DNA of 64,000 nt, from the NCBI RefSeq assembly GCF_029626155.1, contig NZ_JARUBL010000001.1, positions 2,852,001 through 2,916,000 on the forward strand, written 5' to 3'. This DNA is from Solwaraspora sp. WMMD1047. GTDB taxonomy: Bacteria; Actinomycetota; Actinomycetes; Mycobacteriales; Micromonosporaceae. How positions within the stretch are numbered: position 1 is the first letter of the stretch; each line of letters starts with the position of its first letter. Both the position numbers and the translations under genes were made by a program. Under the pieces are notes generated by a model. The model was not told the DNA's origin, searched no databases, and worked only from the letters and a program-made list of their open reading frames with translations. Of this stretch, positions 7,945 through 17,538 are shown piece by piece.

Positions 7945-8165
7945 ACAGGATGGGATCGCCATTGATGTTGCCATTCGACCCGCGCCAGTGGTGCGGCGTT
8001 AACCCAGACCTAAGACGGATTTGAGCCTCCCCTGCGGTCGACAGTGGACTGATCAACTTCACGGCGCCGGCCGTATTGGAGTTTCCGCAGGTCAGAGCGG
8101 ACTTTGGTCGGGAAGGTCGGATAATTGGGCGCGCTCCCATCGGAGCCCTGCCGAAGCCCTTTCGG

Positions 8166-8233
8166 GCCACCGGACGAGCCGCCGGACGGCCACCGGACGA
8201 GCCGCTCGACGGCCGTCCGCCGAGCCGCTCGAC
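8166..8233. repeat. three imperfect 22-bp units spaced every 23 bp
   Basis: Units start at 8166, 8189 and 8212. The first two share GCCACCGGACGAGCCGC; the second and third share GAGCCGCTCGAC. The array begins 11 bp beyond the 3' end of the sensor kinase gene (minus strand). Unit length and position at a gene end match the repeat at 4140-4207, although the sequence differs. Confidence 0.7.
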
Positions 8234-8244
8234 GGGCGCGGAAG

Positions 8245-9636
8245 TCAGTCCCGGTCGGGGCGCTGCCGGGGCCAGCGGCGGCCACCCGGCTCGCGCTCCC
8301 GGGCCAGCCGGCCGACCAGCCCGAACCGGCTCACCTGCCGGGGTGCGGCCTCCGGGTCGGCGAGCAGCATCACCACACTGGCCCCACCCAGCCGGGCCCG
8401 GTCGATGCTCACCGAACCGTTTGCCTGCTGGGCCACCCGCCGGGCGATGTCCAGCCCCAGTCCGGTCGAACCCCGGTCGCTGGCACCGCGCCGCAGCGCC
8501 CGTTCCGGGTCGGCGATGCCGGGGCCGGCGTCGTCGACCCGGACCGCCACGTAGCCGTCGCGGCGGGAGACGGCCACCTCGAAATCGGTGCCCTGCGGCG
8601 TGTAGCGGAAGACGTTGCCGAGCACCGCGTCCAGCGCGGCGGCGAACTCGGCCCGGGCCACCGGCACCGGGATCCGCAACTGCGCCCCGGTGACCCGGTA
8701 GGCGCGGTTCTGGTCCCCGGCCAGCGCCGCCCAGAACACCATCCGGTCCCGGACCACCTCGCTGACATCGCACATCCCGGGACCGGCCTCGTGCGCCACC
8801 GTCTTGCGGGTGGTGTTGATCAGGACGTCGATCTCACCCTCCAGGGTGACGATCGCCTGCCGGATCCGGCGGATCGTGCGCCGCCGGTCCAGCTCGGCCG
8901 CGCTGAACGAACCCACGCTCGTGTCGTCGGAGTCGAGCGCGTCGGCGTCCAGCCGGAGCACGGTCAGCGGCGTACGCAACCGGTGCGACAGGTCCGCGAC
9001 CAGCTCCCGCTCGTCGGTGCGGGAGGTCACCAGCCGGTCGGCCATCCGGTTGAAGGCGTAGCCGGCCTCGGCCAGCTCCCGCGGCCCGCTCGGCTGGATC
9101 CGCATCCCCAGGTCACCGTCGCCGACGGCGAGGGCGGCCTTGACCAGGCCGCGGGCGGAGGCGACGGCCTTGGCGGCCAGCCGGTCCACCACGATCACCG
9201 AGGCGACCACCAACCCGACCGCGATGGTGATCAGCATGAGCCAGGTGCCGCCGGTACCGGCGGTCAGCGCCGACTCCGGGACGAAGACCTCCACCACCAC
9301 GATCCGGTCGCCGGCGGACACCGGCTCCAGCCGGGCCACCCCGCCCGGCACGTCGACCACGGCCGGCTCACCGGTGGCGCCCACCCTGGCCACCTCCTCG
9401 GCGGCGGCCAGCGGCGTACCGCCGGTTTCCAGGCCGTGCAGGACCGGCCGCTGCTCGGGCGGGTCACCGGTTTCGGCGATGGCGCGTCTGAGCACCTCCG
9501 GATCGGTGCTGACCGCCAGGGCGCCGGCGATCACGCCGCTGCGCCGGGCGGCGTCGGCGAGCGCCGCCTCCCGGGTCTCCTGCTGCAGCGCGAGGCCGAG
9601 CGGGATCAGGAAGACCAGCGCCACGATCGAGGTCAT
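8245..9636 (-). CDS. two-component sensor histidine kinase
   Basis: About 463 residues. An N-terminal membrane helix (IVALVFLIPLGLAL), an extracytoplasmic domain of ~110 residues, a second helix (LMLITIAVGLVVASVIVV), HAMP, dimerisation domain with phospho-His in ELVADLSHRLRTPLTVL, and an ATPase domain with DDAGPGIA and STGLGLDIARR. It phosphorylates the response regulator encoded just upstream. The start is uncertain: ATG 9636 shortens the first helix and lacks a ribosome binding site, whereas a CTG at 9669 overlapping the regulator's stop would give a fuller N-terminus. The C-terminal tail is Arg-rich. Confidence 0.85.
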   Translation of the reverse strand: MTSIVALVFLIPLGLALQQETREAALADAARRSGVIAGALAVSTDPEVLRRAIAETGDPPEQRPVLHGLETGGTPLAAAEEVARVGATGEPAVVDVPGGVARLEPVSAGDRIVVVEVFVPESALTAGTGGTWLMLITIAVGLVVASVIVVDRLAAKAVASARGLVKAALAVGDGDLGMRIQPSGPRELAEAGYAFNRMADRLVTSRTDERELVADLSHRLRTPLTVLRLDADALDSDDTSVGSFSAAELDRRRTIRRIRQAIVTLEGEIDVLINTTRKTVAHEAGPGMCDVSEVVRDRMVFWAALAGDQNRAYRVTGAQLRIPVPVARAEFAAALDAVLGNVFRYTPQGTDFEVAVSRRDGYVAVRVDDAGPGIADPERALRRGASDRGSTGLGLDIARRVAQQANGSVSIDRARLGGASVVMLLADPEAAPRQVSRFGLVGRLAREREPGGRRWPRQRPDRD

Positions 9637-9665
9637 GCCGGCCCCGAGATAGGCCAGCGCGGGCC

Positions 9666-10355
9666 TCAGTCCGGTGCCACCAACCGGAACCCGACCCCCC
9701 GCACGGTGCGCAGGTAGCGGGGCTTCGCCGCGGACTCGCCCATTTTGCGGCGCAGCCAGTACAGATGCACGTCGATGGTCTGATCCTCGCCGACCGATGG
9801 CTGACGCCATACCTCCTCCAACAGCTCCCGGCGGGAGACTACCCTGCCGGGCCGTGCCGCCAGGTAGGCGAGCAGGTCGAACTCCTTGCGGGTCAGCGCC
9901 AGCGGGACGCCGTCCAGGTGCGCGCTGCGCTCGCCGACGTCCACCCGCAGGCCGCCGACCTCGTGCACCGCCGGTGCCACCGTACGGCTCGCCCGGCCGA
10001 CCCGACGCAGCACGGTGGTGATCCGGGCGTCCAGGTGCGCGCCGGTGAACGGCTTGACCATGTAGTCGTCGGCACCGGCCCGCAGCAGCCGGACGATCGC
10101 CTGCTCGTCGTCGCGGGCGGTGGCGATGATGATCGGGACGTCGGTGATGCCGCGCAGCATCCGCAGCGCGTCCGAGCCGTCCAGGTCCGGCAGCCCCAGG
10201 TCGAGCACCACCAGGTCGGGGGTTTCCGCGGCGACCCGACGCAGGGCGTCGAGAGCCGTGCCGACCGCGTGCACCGCGTGCCCGCGGTCGGCGAGCGAGC
10301 GCAGCATCGCGCCGCGTACGACATGGTCATCTTCGACCAGGAGGACCGTGGCCAC
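9666..10355 (-). CDS. OmpR/PhoB-family response regulator
   Basis: A 229-residue protein. Receiver domain: acidic pair EDD at 8-10, phospho-acceptor Asp in LVVLDLGLPDLDG, Thr/Ala in IIIATARDD, Lys in YMVKPF. The C-terminal winged helix has LTRKEFDLLAYL, RRELLEEVW and the recognition segment IDVHLYWLRRKM ending in RTVRGVGFRL. GTG start at 10355. It is first in the operon with the kinase. Target genes cannot be read from the sequence. Confidence 0.9.
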   Translation of the reverse strand: MATVLLVEDDHVVRGAMLRSLADRGHAVHAVGTALDALRRVAAETPDLVVLDLGLPDLDGSDALRMLRGITDVPIIIATARDDEQAIVRLLRAGADDYMVKPFTGAHLDARITTVLRRVGRASRTVAPAVHEVGGLRVDVGERSAHLDGVPLALTRKEFDLLAYLAARPGRVVSRRELLEEVWRQPSVGEDQTIDVHLYWLRRKMGESAAKPRYLRTVRGVGFRLVAPD

Positions 10356-10437
10356 GTAGTGACCGTACTGCGCGTGGCAAGTCGGCTGCCGGTGGCCGTC
10401 CGGGCGGCGGGGCGCCGGAGTGGGTCAGCCGGTCAGG

Positions 10438-11565
10438 TCAGGGCAGCCGCAGCACCCAGCGGTAGGCCTGCACCAGGCCGGTGTCGAAGCCGGCCGCCGA
10501 ACCCCACAGGAAGAGCCGGAACCGCCGGTACAGCGGCTCGCCCCAGCGGCGGACGATCTCGTCCCGGGCGGCGTCCAGCCGGCAGGCCCACTCCCGGCAG
10601 GTCAGGTAGTAGTTGTGCCGGTCGTCGTCGACGCTGAGCAGCTCGAACGGCGAGCGGGCCACCTGCCGCAGGTACTGGTGCAGCAGCAGCGGCGCCGACG
10701 CCCCCGGGTAGACGTAGCGCTTCATGAACGTCGAGGAGAGGTGCTTGCGCCGCATCGCGAGCGCGTCCAGGTACACCCGACCGCCGGGGCGCAGCAACTC
10801 GGCGTACTTGCGCAGGGTGGTCCGGTAGTCGGGCAGGTGCTCGGTGACGCCCATGTTCACGATCGCGTCGAACCGGTGGTCCGGCCGGAAGCCGTAGATG
10901 TGCTGCCGGACCACCCGCACCGGCAGCCGCTCCCGCTCGAACAGCTCGGTGAGGAACCGTTCCGACTCCCGGGACAGGGTGGTGGTGGTCACCCGGATGC
11001 CGCGCCGGGCGGCGTGCTCGGCGAACGCCCCCCAGCCGCCGCCCACCTCCAACACGTGGTCACCCGGGCCGACCCCGATCGCGGCCAGCGCCAGATCCAT
11101 CTTGCGGGTCATCGCGTCCTCCAACGGCTCGTCGTCGGAGGCGAACACCCCCTCGGTGTAGCAGCGGTGCCGGCTGTCGAGGAAGGTCAGGAAGAACTCC
11201 GAGTCCTCGTCGTAGTGGTGCGAGATGGCCCGCCGGTCGTCCTCCTGCCGGCCACGCAGCAGGGCCGGCACGAACCGGCCCAGCCAGGCGATCGGATGCC
11301 GGTCGGTGAAGAACGCCCGGATCCGCAGCGCGGCGGCCAGGTCGCCCTCCACGTCCAGCCAGCCCTGCAGATAGGCGACCGCCACCCCGAACTGGTCCAG
11401 GCCGGCCAGCGCCTTGGCGCCGCGCGGGTCGGTGACCTTGATGGTGAAGAGTGGCTCGGCTCCGCCGAGCAGGTGCGCCGACCCGTCCGGGCCGGCGACC
11501 GCGAACGGCACCGCGGGTCGCGATGCGAAAAACGTCTCGTACCTGCGCTGCAGGGTACCCATCAT
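10438..11565 (-). CDS. cfa: cyclopropane-fatty-acyl-phospholipid synthase family methyltransferase
   Basis: A 375-residue SAM-dependent enzyme. N-terminal lipid-binding part (FGVAVAYLQGWLDVEGDLAAAL), SAM-binding VLEVGGGWGAFAEHAA, then VTTTTLS and MGVTEHLPDY. The YDxDxEFF region (HHYDEDSEFF) before the methyltransferase core is characteristic of CFA/mycolic-acid cyclopropane synthase relatives that methylate unsaturated acyl chains of membrane lipids. Bacteria of this family also include branched-chain methylases, so the exact product is open. ATG at 11565 (with a second ATG next) follows GGGAG. Divergent from thrS. Confidence 0.85.
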   Translation of the reverse strand: MMGTLQRRYETFFASRPAVPFAVAGPDGSAHLLGGAEPLFTIKVTDPRGAKALAGLDQFGVAVAYLQGWLDVEGDLAAALRIRAFFTDRHPIAWLGRFVPALLRGRQEDDRRAISHHYDEDSEFFLTFLDSRHRCYTEGVFASDDEPLEDAMTRKMDLALAAIGVGPGDHVLEVGGGWGAFAEHAARRGIRVTTTTLSRESERFLTELFERERLPVRVVRQHIYGFRPDHRFDAIVNMGVTEHLPDYRTTLRKYAELLRPGGRVYLDALAMRRKHLSSTFMKRYVYPGASAPLLLHQYLRQVARSPFELLSVDDDRHNYYLTCREWACRLDAARDEIVRRWGEPLYRRFRLFLWGSAAGFDTGLVQAYRWVLRLP

Positions 11566-11728
11566 GTCAGAGGCTCCCACGGCGTCAATGTAACGCCGGG
11601 GACGCGTCGGCGGCAGCAGTAGAAACCAGGACCGATAACATCGCAGGCGCCACCGACTCGGTTTTCGCCCGTTCGTCCGCTCGGGACGCGGGCCGGCCGC
11701 CGAGGCACACCCGATCGAAGGAGTCACC

Positions 11729-13828
11729 GTGTCCGCACCGCAGCCCCCGACCGGCCGCCCCGCCGCGGTGGACGACACCGTCGTCGTACCCGCCGGGACG
11801 ACGGCCGGCGAGGCGGTGGCCGCGGCCGGCCTGCCCGCCCACGGGCCGAAGGCGATCGTGGTGGTCCGCGAGGGCGCCGGCGCCGGTCAACCCGGCCGGC
11901 TGCGCGACCTGGACTGGGTGCCGGCGGTGGACACCCGGGTCGAGGCGGTCTCCCTGGACTCGCCCGACGGGCTGACCGTGCTGCGGCACTCCACGGCGCA
12001 CGTGCTCGCCCAGGCCGTCCAGGACACCTTCCCGGAGGCGAAGCTCGGCATCGGCCCGCCGATCGAGAACGGCTTCTACTACGACTTCGACATGCCCCGC
12101 CCGTTCCAGCCCGAGGACCTGACCCGGCTGGAGAAGCGGATGCAGGAGATCATCAAGTCCGGCCAGCGGTTCCGGCGGCGGCGCTTCGACAGCCCGGAAC
12201 AGGCCCGCGCCGAACTGGCCGACGAGCCGTTCAAGCTGGAGCTGATCGACGTCAAGAGCGTCGGCGGCACCGAGCAGCCGGCGGAGGCGACCGAGGTCGG
12301 CACGGCCGGCGCCGGCTTCGACCCCAGCGAGGAGCTGGAGGTCGGCGGCGGCGAGCTGACCATCTACGACAACCTCGACGCCGGCTCGGAGAAGGTCTGC
12401 TGGTCGGACCTGTGCCGCGGCCCGCACCTGCCGACCACCCGGCTGATCGGGGCGTTCAAGCTGATGCGCTCGGCCGCCGCCTACTGGCGGGGCAACGAGC
12501 GCAACCCGCAGCTGCAGCGGGTGTACGGCACCGCCTGGCCGACCCGGGACGCGCTCAAGGCGTACCTGAAGGTGTTGGAGGAGGCCGCCCGGCGCGACCA
12601 CCGCAAGCTCGGCGCGGAGCTGGACCTGTTCAGCTTCCCCGACGAGATCGGCTCCGGGCTGGCGATCTTCCACCCCAAGGGCGGGATCATCCGCCGCGAA
12701 ATGGAGAACTACTCGCGGCGCCGGCACGAGGAGGCCGGGTACGAGTTCGTCAACAGCCCGCACATCACCAAGGCGCAGCTCTTCGAGACCTCCGGGCACC
12801 TGCCGTACTACGCCGAGACGATGTTCCCGCCCATGCAGATGGAGGGGGCGGAGTACTACCTCAAGGCGATGAACTGCCCGATGCACAACCTGATCTTCCG
12901 GGCCCGCGGCCGGTCGTACCGGGAGCTGCCGCTGCGGCTGTTCGAGTTCGGCACCGTCTACCGGTACGAGAAGTCCGGCGTCGTGCACGGCCTCACCCGG
13001 GTACGCGGGCTGACCATGGACGACTCGCACATCTACTGCACCCGCGAGCAGATGCCCGCCGAGCTGCGCTCGCTGCTCACCTTCGTGCTCGACCTGCTGC
13101 GCGACTACGGGCTGGACGACTTCTACCTGGAGCTGTCGACCCGCGACGACTCGGACAAGTTCATCGGCGAGGAGGCCGAGTGGGCCGAGGCCACCGAGAC
13201 GCTCCGGCAGGCCGCCGAGGACTCCGGCCTGGAGCTGGTGCCCGACCCGGGCGGCGCCGCCTTCTACGGGCCGAAGATCTCCGTGCAGGCCCGGGACGCG
13301 ATCGGCCGGACCTGGCAGATGTCGACCATCCAGCTCGACTTCAACCAGCCCCGCCGGTTCGGCCTGGAGTACCAGGCCGCCGACGGCACCCGGCAGCGGC
13401 CGATGATGATCCACCGGGCGCTCTTCGGCTCGATCGAGCGGTTCTTCGGGGTGCTCACCGAGCACTACGCGGGCGCCTTCCCGGCCTGGCTCGCGCCGGT
13501 CCAGGTGGTCGGCATCCCGATCCGCGACGAGCACGCCGAATACCTCGCCTCGTTCGTGGCGATGCTGCGGGCCGAGGGGATCCGGGCCGAGGTGGACGGC
13601 TCCGACGACCGGATGCAGAAGAAGATCCGCACCGCCCAGCAGCAGAAGATCCCGTTCATGGCGATCGCCGGGGACGCCGACGTGGAGGCGGGCGCGGTCT
13701 CCTTCCGCTACCGGGACGGCTCCCAACGCAACGGCGTGCCGCTGGCCGAGGCGGTGGCGCACGTGGTCGAGGTGGTCCGCTCGCGGACCAACACCGGCCC
13801 CAGCGCGGTCGACGGGGCGCCGGCCTGA
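11729..13828 (+). CDS. thrS: threonyl-tRNA synthetase
   Basis: A 699-residue class II aminoacyl-tRNA synthetase. Order: TGS-like N-terminus, editing domain with HSTAH (HxxxH metal-type motif), catalytic core with [12 protein letters not shown] and zinc Cys in KAMNCPMHN, class II motif 2 around [13 protein letters not shown], motif 3 near [16 protein letters not shown], and the anticodon-binding domain at the C-terminus. GTG at 11729 follows GAAGGAG. A GC-rich inverted repeat (GCAGCGCG...CGCGCTGC, 13850-13879) lies in the short gap before the HIT gene. The thrS-HIT-pgsA-patA-pimA order matches mycobacteria. Confidence 0.97.
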   Translation: MSAPQPPTGRPAAVDDTVVVPAGTTAGEAVAAAGLPAHGPKAIVVVREGAGAGQPGRLRDLDWVPAVDTRVEAVSLDSPDGLTVLRHSTAHVLAQAVQDTFPEAKLGIGPPIENGFYYDFDMPRPFQPEDLTRLEKRMQEIIKSGQRFRRRRFDSPEQARAELADEPFKLELIDVKSVGGTEQPAEATEVGTAGAGFDPSEELEVGGGELTIYDNLDAGSEKVCWSDLCRGPHLPTTRLIGAFKLMRSAAAYWRGNERNPQLQRVYGTAWPTRDALKAYLKVLEEAARRDHRKLGAELDLFSFPDEIGSGLAIFHPKGGIIRREMENYSRRRHEEAGYEFVNSPHITKAQLFETSGHLPYYAETMFPPMQMEGAEYYLKAMNCPMHNLIFRARGRSYRELPLRLFEFGTVYRYEKSGVVHGLTRVRGLTMDDSHIYCTREQMPAELRSLLTFVLDLLRDYGLDDFYLELSTRDDSDKFIGEEAEWAEATETLRQAAEDSGLELVPDPGGAAFYGPKISVQARDAIGRTWQMSTIQLDFNQPRRFGLEYQAADGTRQRPMMIHRALFGSIERFFGVLTEHYAGAFPAWLAPVQVVGIPIRDEHAEYLASFVAMLRAEGIRAEVDGSDDRMQKKIRTAQQQKIPFMAIAGDADVEAGAVSFRYRDGSQRNGVPLAEAVAHVVEVVRSRTNTGPSAVDGAPA

Positions 13829-13895
13829 TCCGCCGGCGGAATCCGGGCGGCAGCGCGGAGCCGGCAACCGGCGCGCTGCTCGTAGGATCGAACCC

Positions 13896-14462
13896 GTGAC
13901 AGGGGCGGCGCAGCACGCGCAGATCGGGGTGCCGGACGGCCTGGACCGGCTCTGGACCCCGCACCGGATGACCTACATCGCCGGTGAGGACCGCCCCGCC
14001 GAGGGGTACGAGCAGCCCACCGGCTGCCCGTTCTGCCTGGCCCCCGGGCGGCAGGGCGACGACAGCCTTGTGGTGGCCCGGGGCGAACGGGTCTTCGTGG
14101 TGCTCAACCTCTACCCGTACAACCCCGGCCACCTGCTGGTCTGCCCGTACCGGCACGTCGCCGACTACACCGACCTGGACCCGGCCGAGACCGTCGAGCT
14201 GGCCACCGCCACCCAGACGGCGATGCGGGTGATCCGCCGGGTCAGCAACGCGCACGGCTTCAACCTGGGCATGAACCAGGGCGGGGTGGCCGGTGCCGGC
14301 ATCGCCGCCCACCTGCACCAGCACGTGGTGCCCCGGTGGGGTGGCGACGCCAACTTCATGCCGGTGATCGGCCGGACGAAGATCCTGCCGCAGCTGCTCG
14401 TCGACACCCGGGACCTGCTCGCCCGCGCCTGGGCCGACCCACCCCCGGCACCCGCCGGCTGA
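13896..14462 (+). CDS. HIT-family AP-4-A phosphorylase-like protein
   Basis: A 188-residue protein with the HIT triad HLHQHVVPRW (His-phi-His-phi-His) near residue 140, and an upstream GCPFCLA Cys pair. The mycobacterial homologue in the same position (Rv2613c) is a diadenosine tetraphosphate phosphorylase, so cleavage of Ap4A is the best guess. Ap4A can arise from aminoacyl-tRNA synthetase side reactions, and the gene follows thrS. GTG start at 13896, 67 bp after thrS. Confidence 0.85.
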   Translation: MTGAAQHAQIGVPDGLDRLWTPHRMTYIAGEDRPAEGYEQPTGCPFCLAPGRQGDDSLVVARGERVFVVLNLYPYNPGHLLVCPYRHVADYTDLDPAETVELATATQTAMRVIRRVSNAHGFNLGMNQGGVAGAGIAAHLHQHVVPRWGGDANFMPVIGRTKILPQLLVDTRDLLARAWADPPPAPAG

Positions 14463-14481
14463 GCGGGTCGGCCCGCGCGGG

Positions 14482-16650
14482 TCAGTGCCCGGCGCCCGCC
14501 GCGTGGTCCTTGCGGACCTGGTCGGCCAGGTGCGCCGGCATCGGGTCGTGCCGCACGAACGACCGGCGGAAGGTGCCCGCCCCCGACGTCATCGAGCGCA
14601 GCTCCACCGCGTACCGGACCAGCTCGGTGGCGGGCACCTCGGCCCGGACCAGGCTCCGCTCGGTGGTGCTGGTGTCCGGCTCGGTGCCCAGCACCCGGCC
14701 GCGCCGGCCGGACAGGTCGCTCAGCACCGCGCCGACGCAGCTGTCCGGCACCCGGATCGTCACCTCGTCGACCGGCTCCAAGAGGGTGACCTGGCCCTTC
14801 TCGGCCGCGTCCCGCAGGGCCAGCGCGCCCGCGGTCTGGAACGCCGCGTCCGAGGAGTCCACGCTGTGCGCCTTGCCGTCGACCAGGGTCACCCGTACGT
14901 CCACCATCGGGTAGCCGGCCACGATGCCCCGGTCGAGCTGGGCCCGTACCCCCTTCTCCACCGACGGGATGTAGTTGTGCGGCACCGCGCCGCCGACCAC
15001 CCGGTCGGTGAACTCGAAGCCGGCCCCGCGCGGCAGCGGCTCCACCTCGATGTCGCAGACGGCGTACTGACCGTGCCCGCCGGACTGCTTCACATGCCGG
15101 CCGTGGCCCTTCGAGCCGACCGCGAAGGTCTCCCGCAGCGCCACCCGCACCGGCTCGGTGTCCAGCTCGACCCCGCCGGACCGCAGCCGGTCGAGCACCA
15201 CGTCGGCGTGCGCCTCACCCATGCACCAGAGCACCAGCTGATGGGTCTCCGGGTTGCGCTCCAGCCGCATCGTCGGGTCGCCGGCCACCAGCCGGGCCAG
15301 GTTCTTCGCCAGCGCGTCCTCGTCGGAGCGGGTCCTGGCCACGATCGCCACCGGCAGCAGCGGCTCGGGCATCTCCCACGGCGCGATCAGCAGCGGCTGC
15401 TCCCTGGCCGAGATGGTGTCACCGGTCTCCGCGCTGCCGGACTTGGTGAGCGCGCAGACGTCGCCGGCCACGCAGTACGGCACCTCGCGCAGGGCCGCCC
15501 CCAGCGGCGAGTAGATGTGCGCCACCCGCTCGTCGGCGTCGTGGTCCGGGTGCCCCCGCTCGGTCAGCCCGTGCCCGGAGACGTGCACCGTCTGCTCCGG
15601 GCGCAGCGTGCCGGAGAAGACCCGCACCAGCGACACCCGCCCCACGTGCCGGTCGATGGTGGTCTTGACCACCTCGGCCACCAGCGGCCCGGCCGGGTCG
15701 CAGTGCAGCGGCGGGCGCGGCGAGCCGTCCACCCCGGTGACCGGCGGCAGGTCGTGCTCCAGCGGCGACGGGAAGCCGGCGGTCAGCACCTCGAGCAGCG
15801 TGTCCAGCCCCACCCCGGTCGCCGCGCAGACCGGCACCACCGGATAGAAGTGACCCTTGGCGACCGCCTTCTCCAGGTCCTCGATGAGCACCGACACCTC
15901 GATCGACTCGCCGCCCAGGTAGCGGTCCATCAGGGTCTCGTCCTCGCTCTCGGCGATGATCCCCTCGATCAGCTCGTTGCGGGCCTCCGCGATGGCCGGC
16001 AGGTGCTCCGGGTCGGGCTCGCGCACCTGCGGGACCGGGCCGGCCGAGTAGTCGAAGACCCGCTGGGTGATCAGACCCATCAGGCCGGCCACCGAGACCC
16101 CGTCGTCGCCCAGCATCGGCAGGTACAGCGGGAGCACGTTGTCGCCGAAGACCCGCTGGCACAGCGCCACCGTCTCGTCGAAGTCGGCGCGCGGGTGGTC
16201 CAGCCGGGTGACCGCCACCGCCCGGGGCATCCCGACGCTCGCGCACTCCTCCCACAGGGTGGCGGTGGCCGCGTCCATGCCGTCGCCGGCCGAGACCACG
16301 AACAGCGCCGCGTCGGCGGCCCGCAGCCCGGCCCGCAGCTCACCGACGAAGTCGGCGTACCCGGGGCTGTCCAGCAGGTTCACCTTCACCCCGTCGTGCA
16401 GCAACGGGGCGCACGACAGGCTCACCGACCGCTGCTGCCGGACGGCGGCCGGGTCGTGGTCGCAGACCGTGTTGCCGTCGGTGACCGCGCCGGGCCGGCC
16501 GATCGTGCCGGTCGCCGCTAGCAGCGCCTCCACCAGCGTGGTCTTGCCGGCGCCGGAATGGCCGACAAGCACCACGTTGCGTACCCTGCCGGGGGCATCC
16601 ACCACCGGCGCGGCGCCGGTGACCCCCTTCTCCTGAGTCTTCTGCGCCAT
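14482..16650 (-). CDS. fusA2: elongation factor G-like protein (EF-G2 / FusA2 type)
   Basis: A 722-residue translational GTPase homologue: P-loop GHSGAGKTTL, G2/G3 segment DSPGYADFVGEL, G4 region AVTRLDHPRADF, then domains II-V including GHGRHVKQSGGHGQYAVCDI. EF-G proper has GHIDAGKTT and TKID-type motifs; the divergence here and a normal fusA presumably elsewhere place it with EF-G2, whose mycobacterial member is reported not to support elongation. ATG at 16650 follows GGGAGGTG; longer upstream frames are antisense to pgsA. It is inserted against the direction of the thrS-pimA backbone. Confidence 0.88.
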   Translation of the reverse strand: MAQKTQEKGVTGAAPVVDAPGRVRNVVLVGHSGAGKTTLVEALLAATGTIGRPGAVTDGNTVCDHDPAAVRQQRSVSLSCAPLLHDGVKVNLLDSPGYADFVGELRAGLRAADAALFVVSAGDGMDAATATLWEECASVGMPRAVAVTRLDHPRADFDETVALCQRVFGDNVLPLYLPMLGDDGVSVAGLMGLITQRVFDYSAGPVPQVREPDPEHLPAIAEARNELIEGIIAESEDETLMDRYLGGESIEVSVLIEDLEKAVAKGHFYPVVPVCAATGVGLDTLLEVLTAGFPSPLEHDLPPVTGVDGSPRPPLHCDPAGPLVAEVVKTTIDRHVGRVSLVRVFSGTLRPEQTVHVSGHGLTERGHPDHDADERVAHIYSPLGAALREVPYCVAGDVCALTKSGSAETGDTISAREQPLLIAPWEMPEPLLPVAIVARTRSDEDALAKNLARLVAGDPTMRLERNPETHQLVLWCMGEAHADVVLDRLRSGGVELDTEPVRVALRETFAVGSKGHGRHVKQSGGHGQYAVCDIEVEPLPRGAGFEFTDRVVGGAVPHNYIPSVEKGVRAQLDRGIVAGYPMVDVRVTLVDGKAHSVDSSDAAFQTAGALALRDAAEKGQVTLLEPVDEVTIRVPDSCVGAVLSDLSGRRGRVLGTEPDTSTTERSLVRAEVPATELVRYAVELRSMTSGAGTFRRSFVRHDPMPAHLADQVRKDHAAGAGH

Positions 16651-16902
16651 CGGGCGCACCTCCCTGCGAACCGGTGGTTGGTGGCGACCGCCGCGCGAGC
16701 GGGGGAGCGGCCCGGACGTGTCCGCGGCGATATCCTCGGGTGGTGTGCTGTGCACCGGGACGGTGACGGGCTTGCGGGTGAATTGTGTCACCCTCCCTGC
16801 TTCGATCTCACACCCGCGCGGGACCGGACACAACCCCGCACCGGCAACTAGGCCCGGCCGGTCGTACCACCCGCGTACGGCGACCGTTATCGTGGGACCG
16901 CC

Positions 16903-17538
16903 ATGGCGAAGATCTTCCAAGTGTCGGTACGGGCGGGCCTGACCCGCGTCGTCGAGCCCATCGCCCGGAGCCTGCTGCGGATCGGGGTCACCCCCAATGC
17001 GGTGACGGTCGCCGGCACGGTCGGGGTGCTCGTCGGCGCCCTCGGCTTCGGCGCCCGCGGCCACCTGGTGGCCGGCGCGCTGATCGTCACCGTCTTCGCC
17101 CTCACCGACCTGCTCGACGGCACGATGGCGCGGATGAGCGGCGGCTCCACCAAATTCGGCGCGTTCCTCGACTCCAGCATGGATCGGGTCGCCGACGGTG
17201 CGGTGTTCGCCGCGGTCGCGTACTGGCTGGCCACCGAGGGCGACCGGTGGGGGGTGGCGGCGGCGTTGGCCTGCCTGCTGCTCGGCGGGCTGGTCTCCTA
17301 CGTCAAGGCCCGGGCCGAGGGCCTCGGGATGACCTGCAACGTGGGCATCGCCGAGCGCACCGAACGGCTGCTGATCGTCGGCGTCGGTGGCCTGCTGACC
17401 GGCCTGGGGCTGCTCTCCTGGGGACTGGTCGCCGCGCTCTGGCTGCTGGCGGCCGTCTCGCTGTTCACCGTCGGCCAGCGGATCGCGCACGTCCACCGGC
17501 AGGCCAACCGGGCCGAACCCAGCGGGGTCGGCCGGTGA
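16903..17538 (+). CDS. pgsA: phosphatidylinositol phosphate synthase (CDP-alcohol phosphotransferase)
   Basis: A 211-residue membrane enzyme. The full catalytic signature is visible: D69, D72-G73, A76-R77, G86, D90 and D94. Several membrane segments follow (VAYWLATE..., LLLGGLVSYV, GLLSWGLVAALWLLAAV). Actinobacterial members join CDP-diacylglycerol with inositol-1-phosphate to make phosphatidylinositol phosphate; its place before patA and pimA supports PI rather than PG synthesis. ATG at 16903. Its stop overlaps the next GTG. Confidence 0.93.
   Translation: MAKIFQVSVRAGLTRVVEPIARSLLRIGVTPNAVTVAGTVGVLVGALGFGARGHLVAGALIVTVFALTDLLDGTMARMSGGSTKFGAFLDSSMDRVADGAVFAAVAYWLATEGDRWGVAAALACLLLGGLVSYVKARAEGLGMTCNVGIAERTERLLIVGVGGLLTGLGLLSWGLVAALWLLAAVSLFTVGQRIAHVHRQANRAEPSGVGR

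Larger units (their letters stand above)
7828..8244. other. 417-bp gene-free region with two hairpins and a tandem repeat
   Basis: No convincing gene was found. The region holds two GC-rich hairpins (7848-7892 and 7898-7944), a lower-GC stretch around 7960-8060 that would suit a promoter, and a three-unit 23-bp repeat beside the end of the sensor kinase gene. It contains the promoter and leader of the 7827 gene on the minus strand. Confidence 0.6.

Noticed and set aside
8076-8693. 205-codon plus-strand frame across the gap and kinase end
   Set aside because: Most of it is antisense to the kinase gene and it has no ribosome binding site or recognisable domain.
11566-11728. Possible T-box leader before thrS
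   Set aside because: No T-box sequence, specifier stem or antiterminator could be recognised in the 163-bp gap; actinobacterial T-boxes are mostly on ileS.
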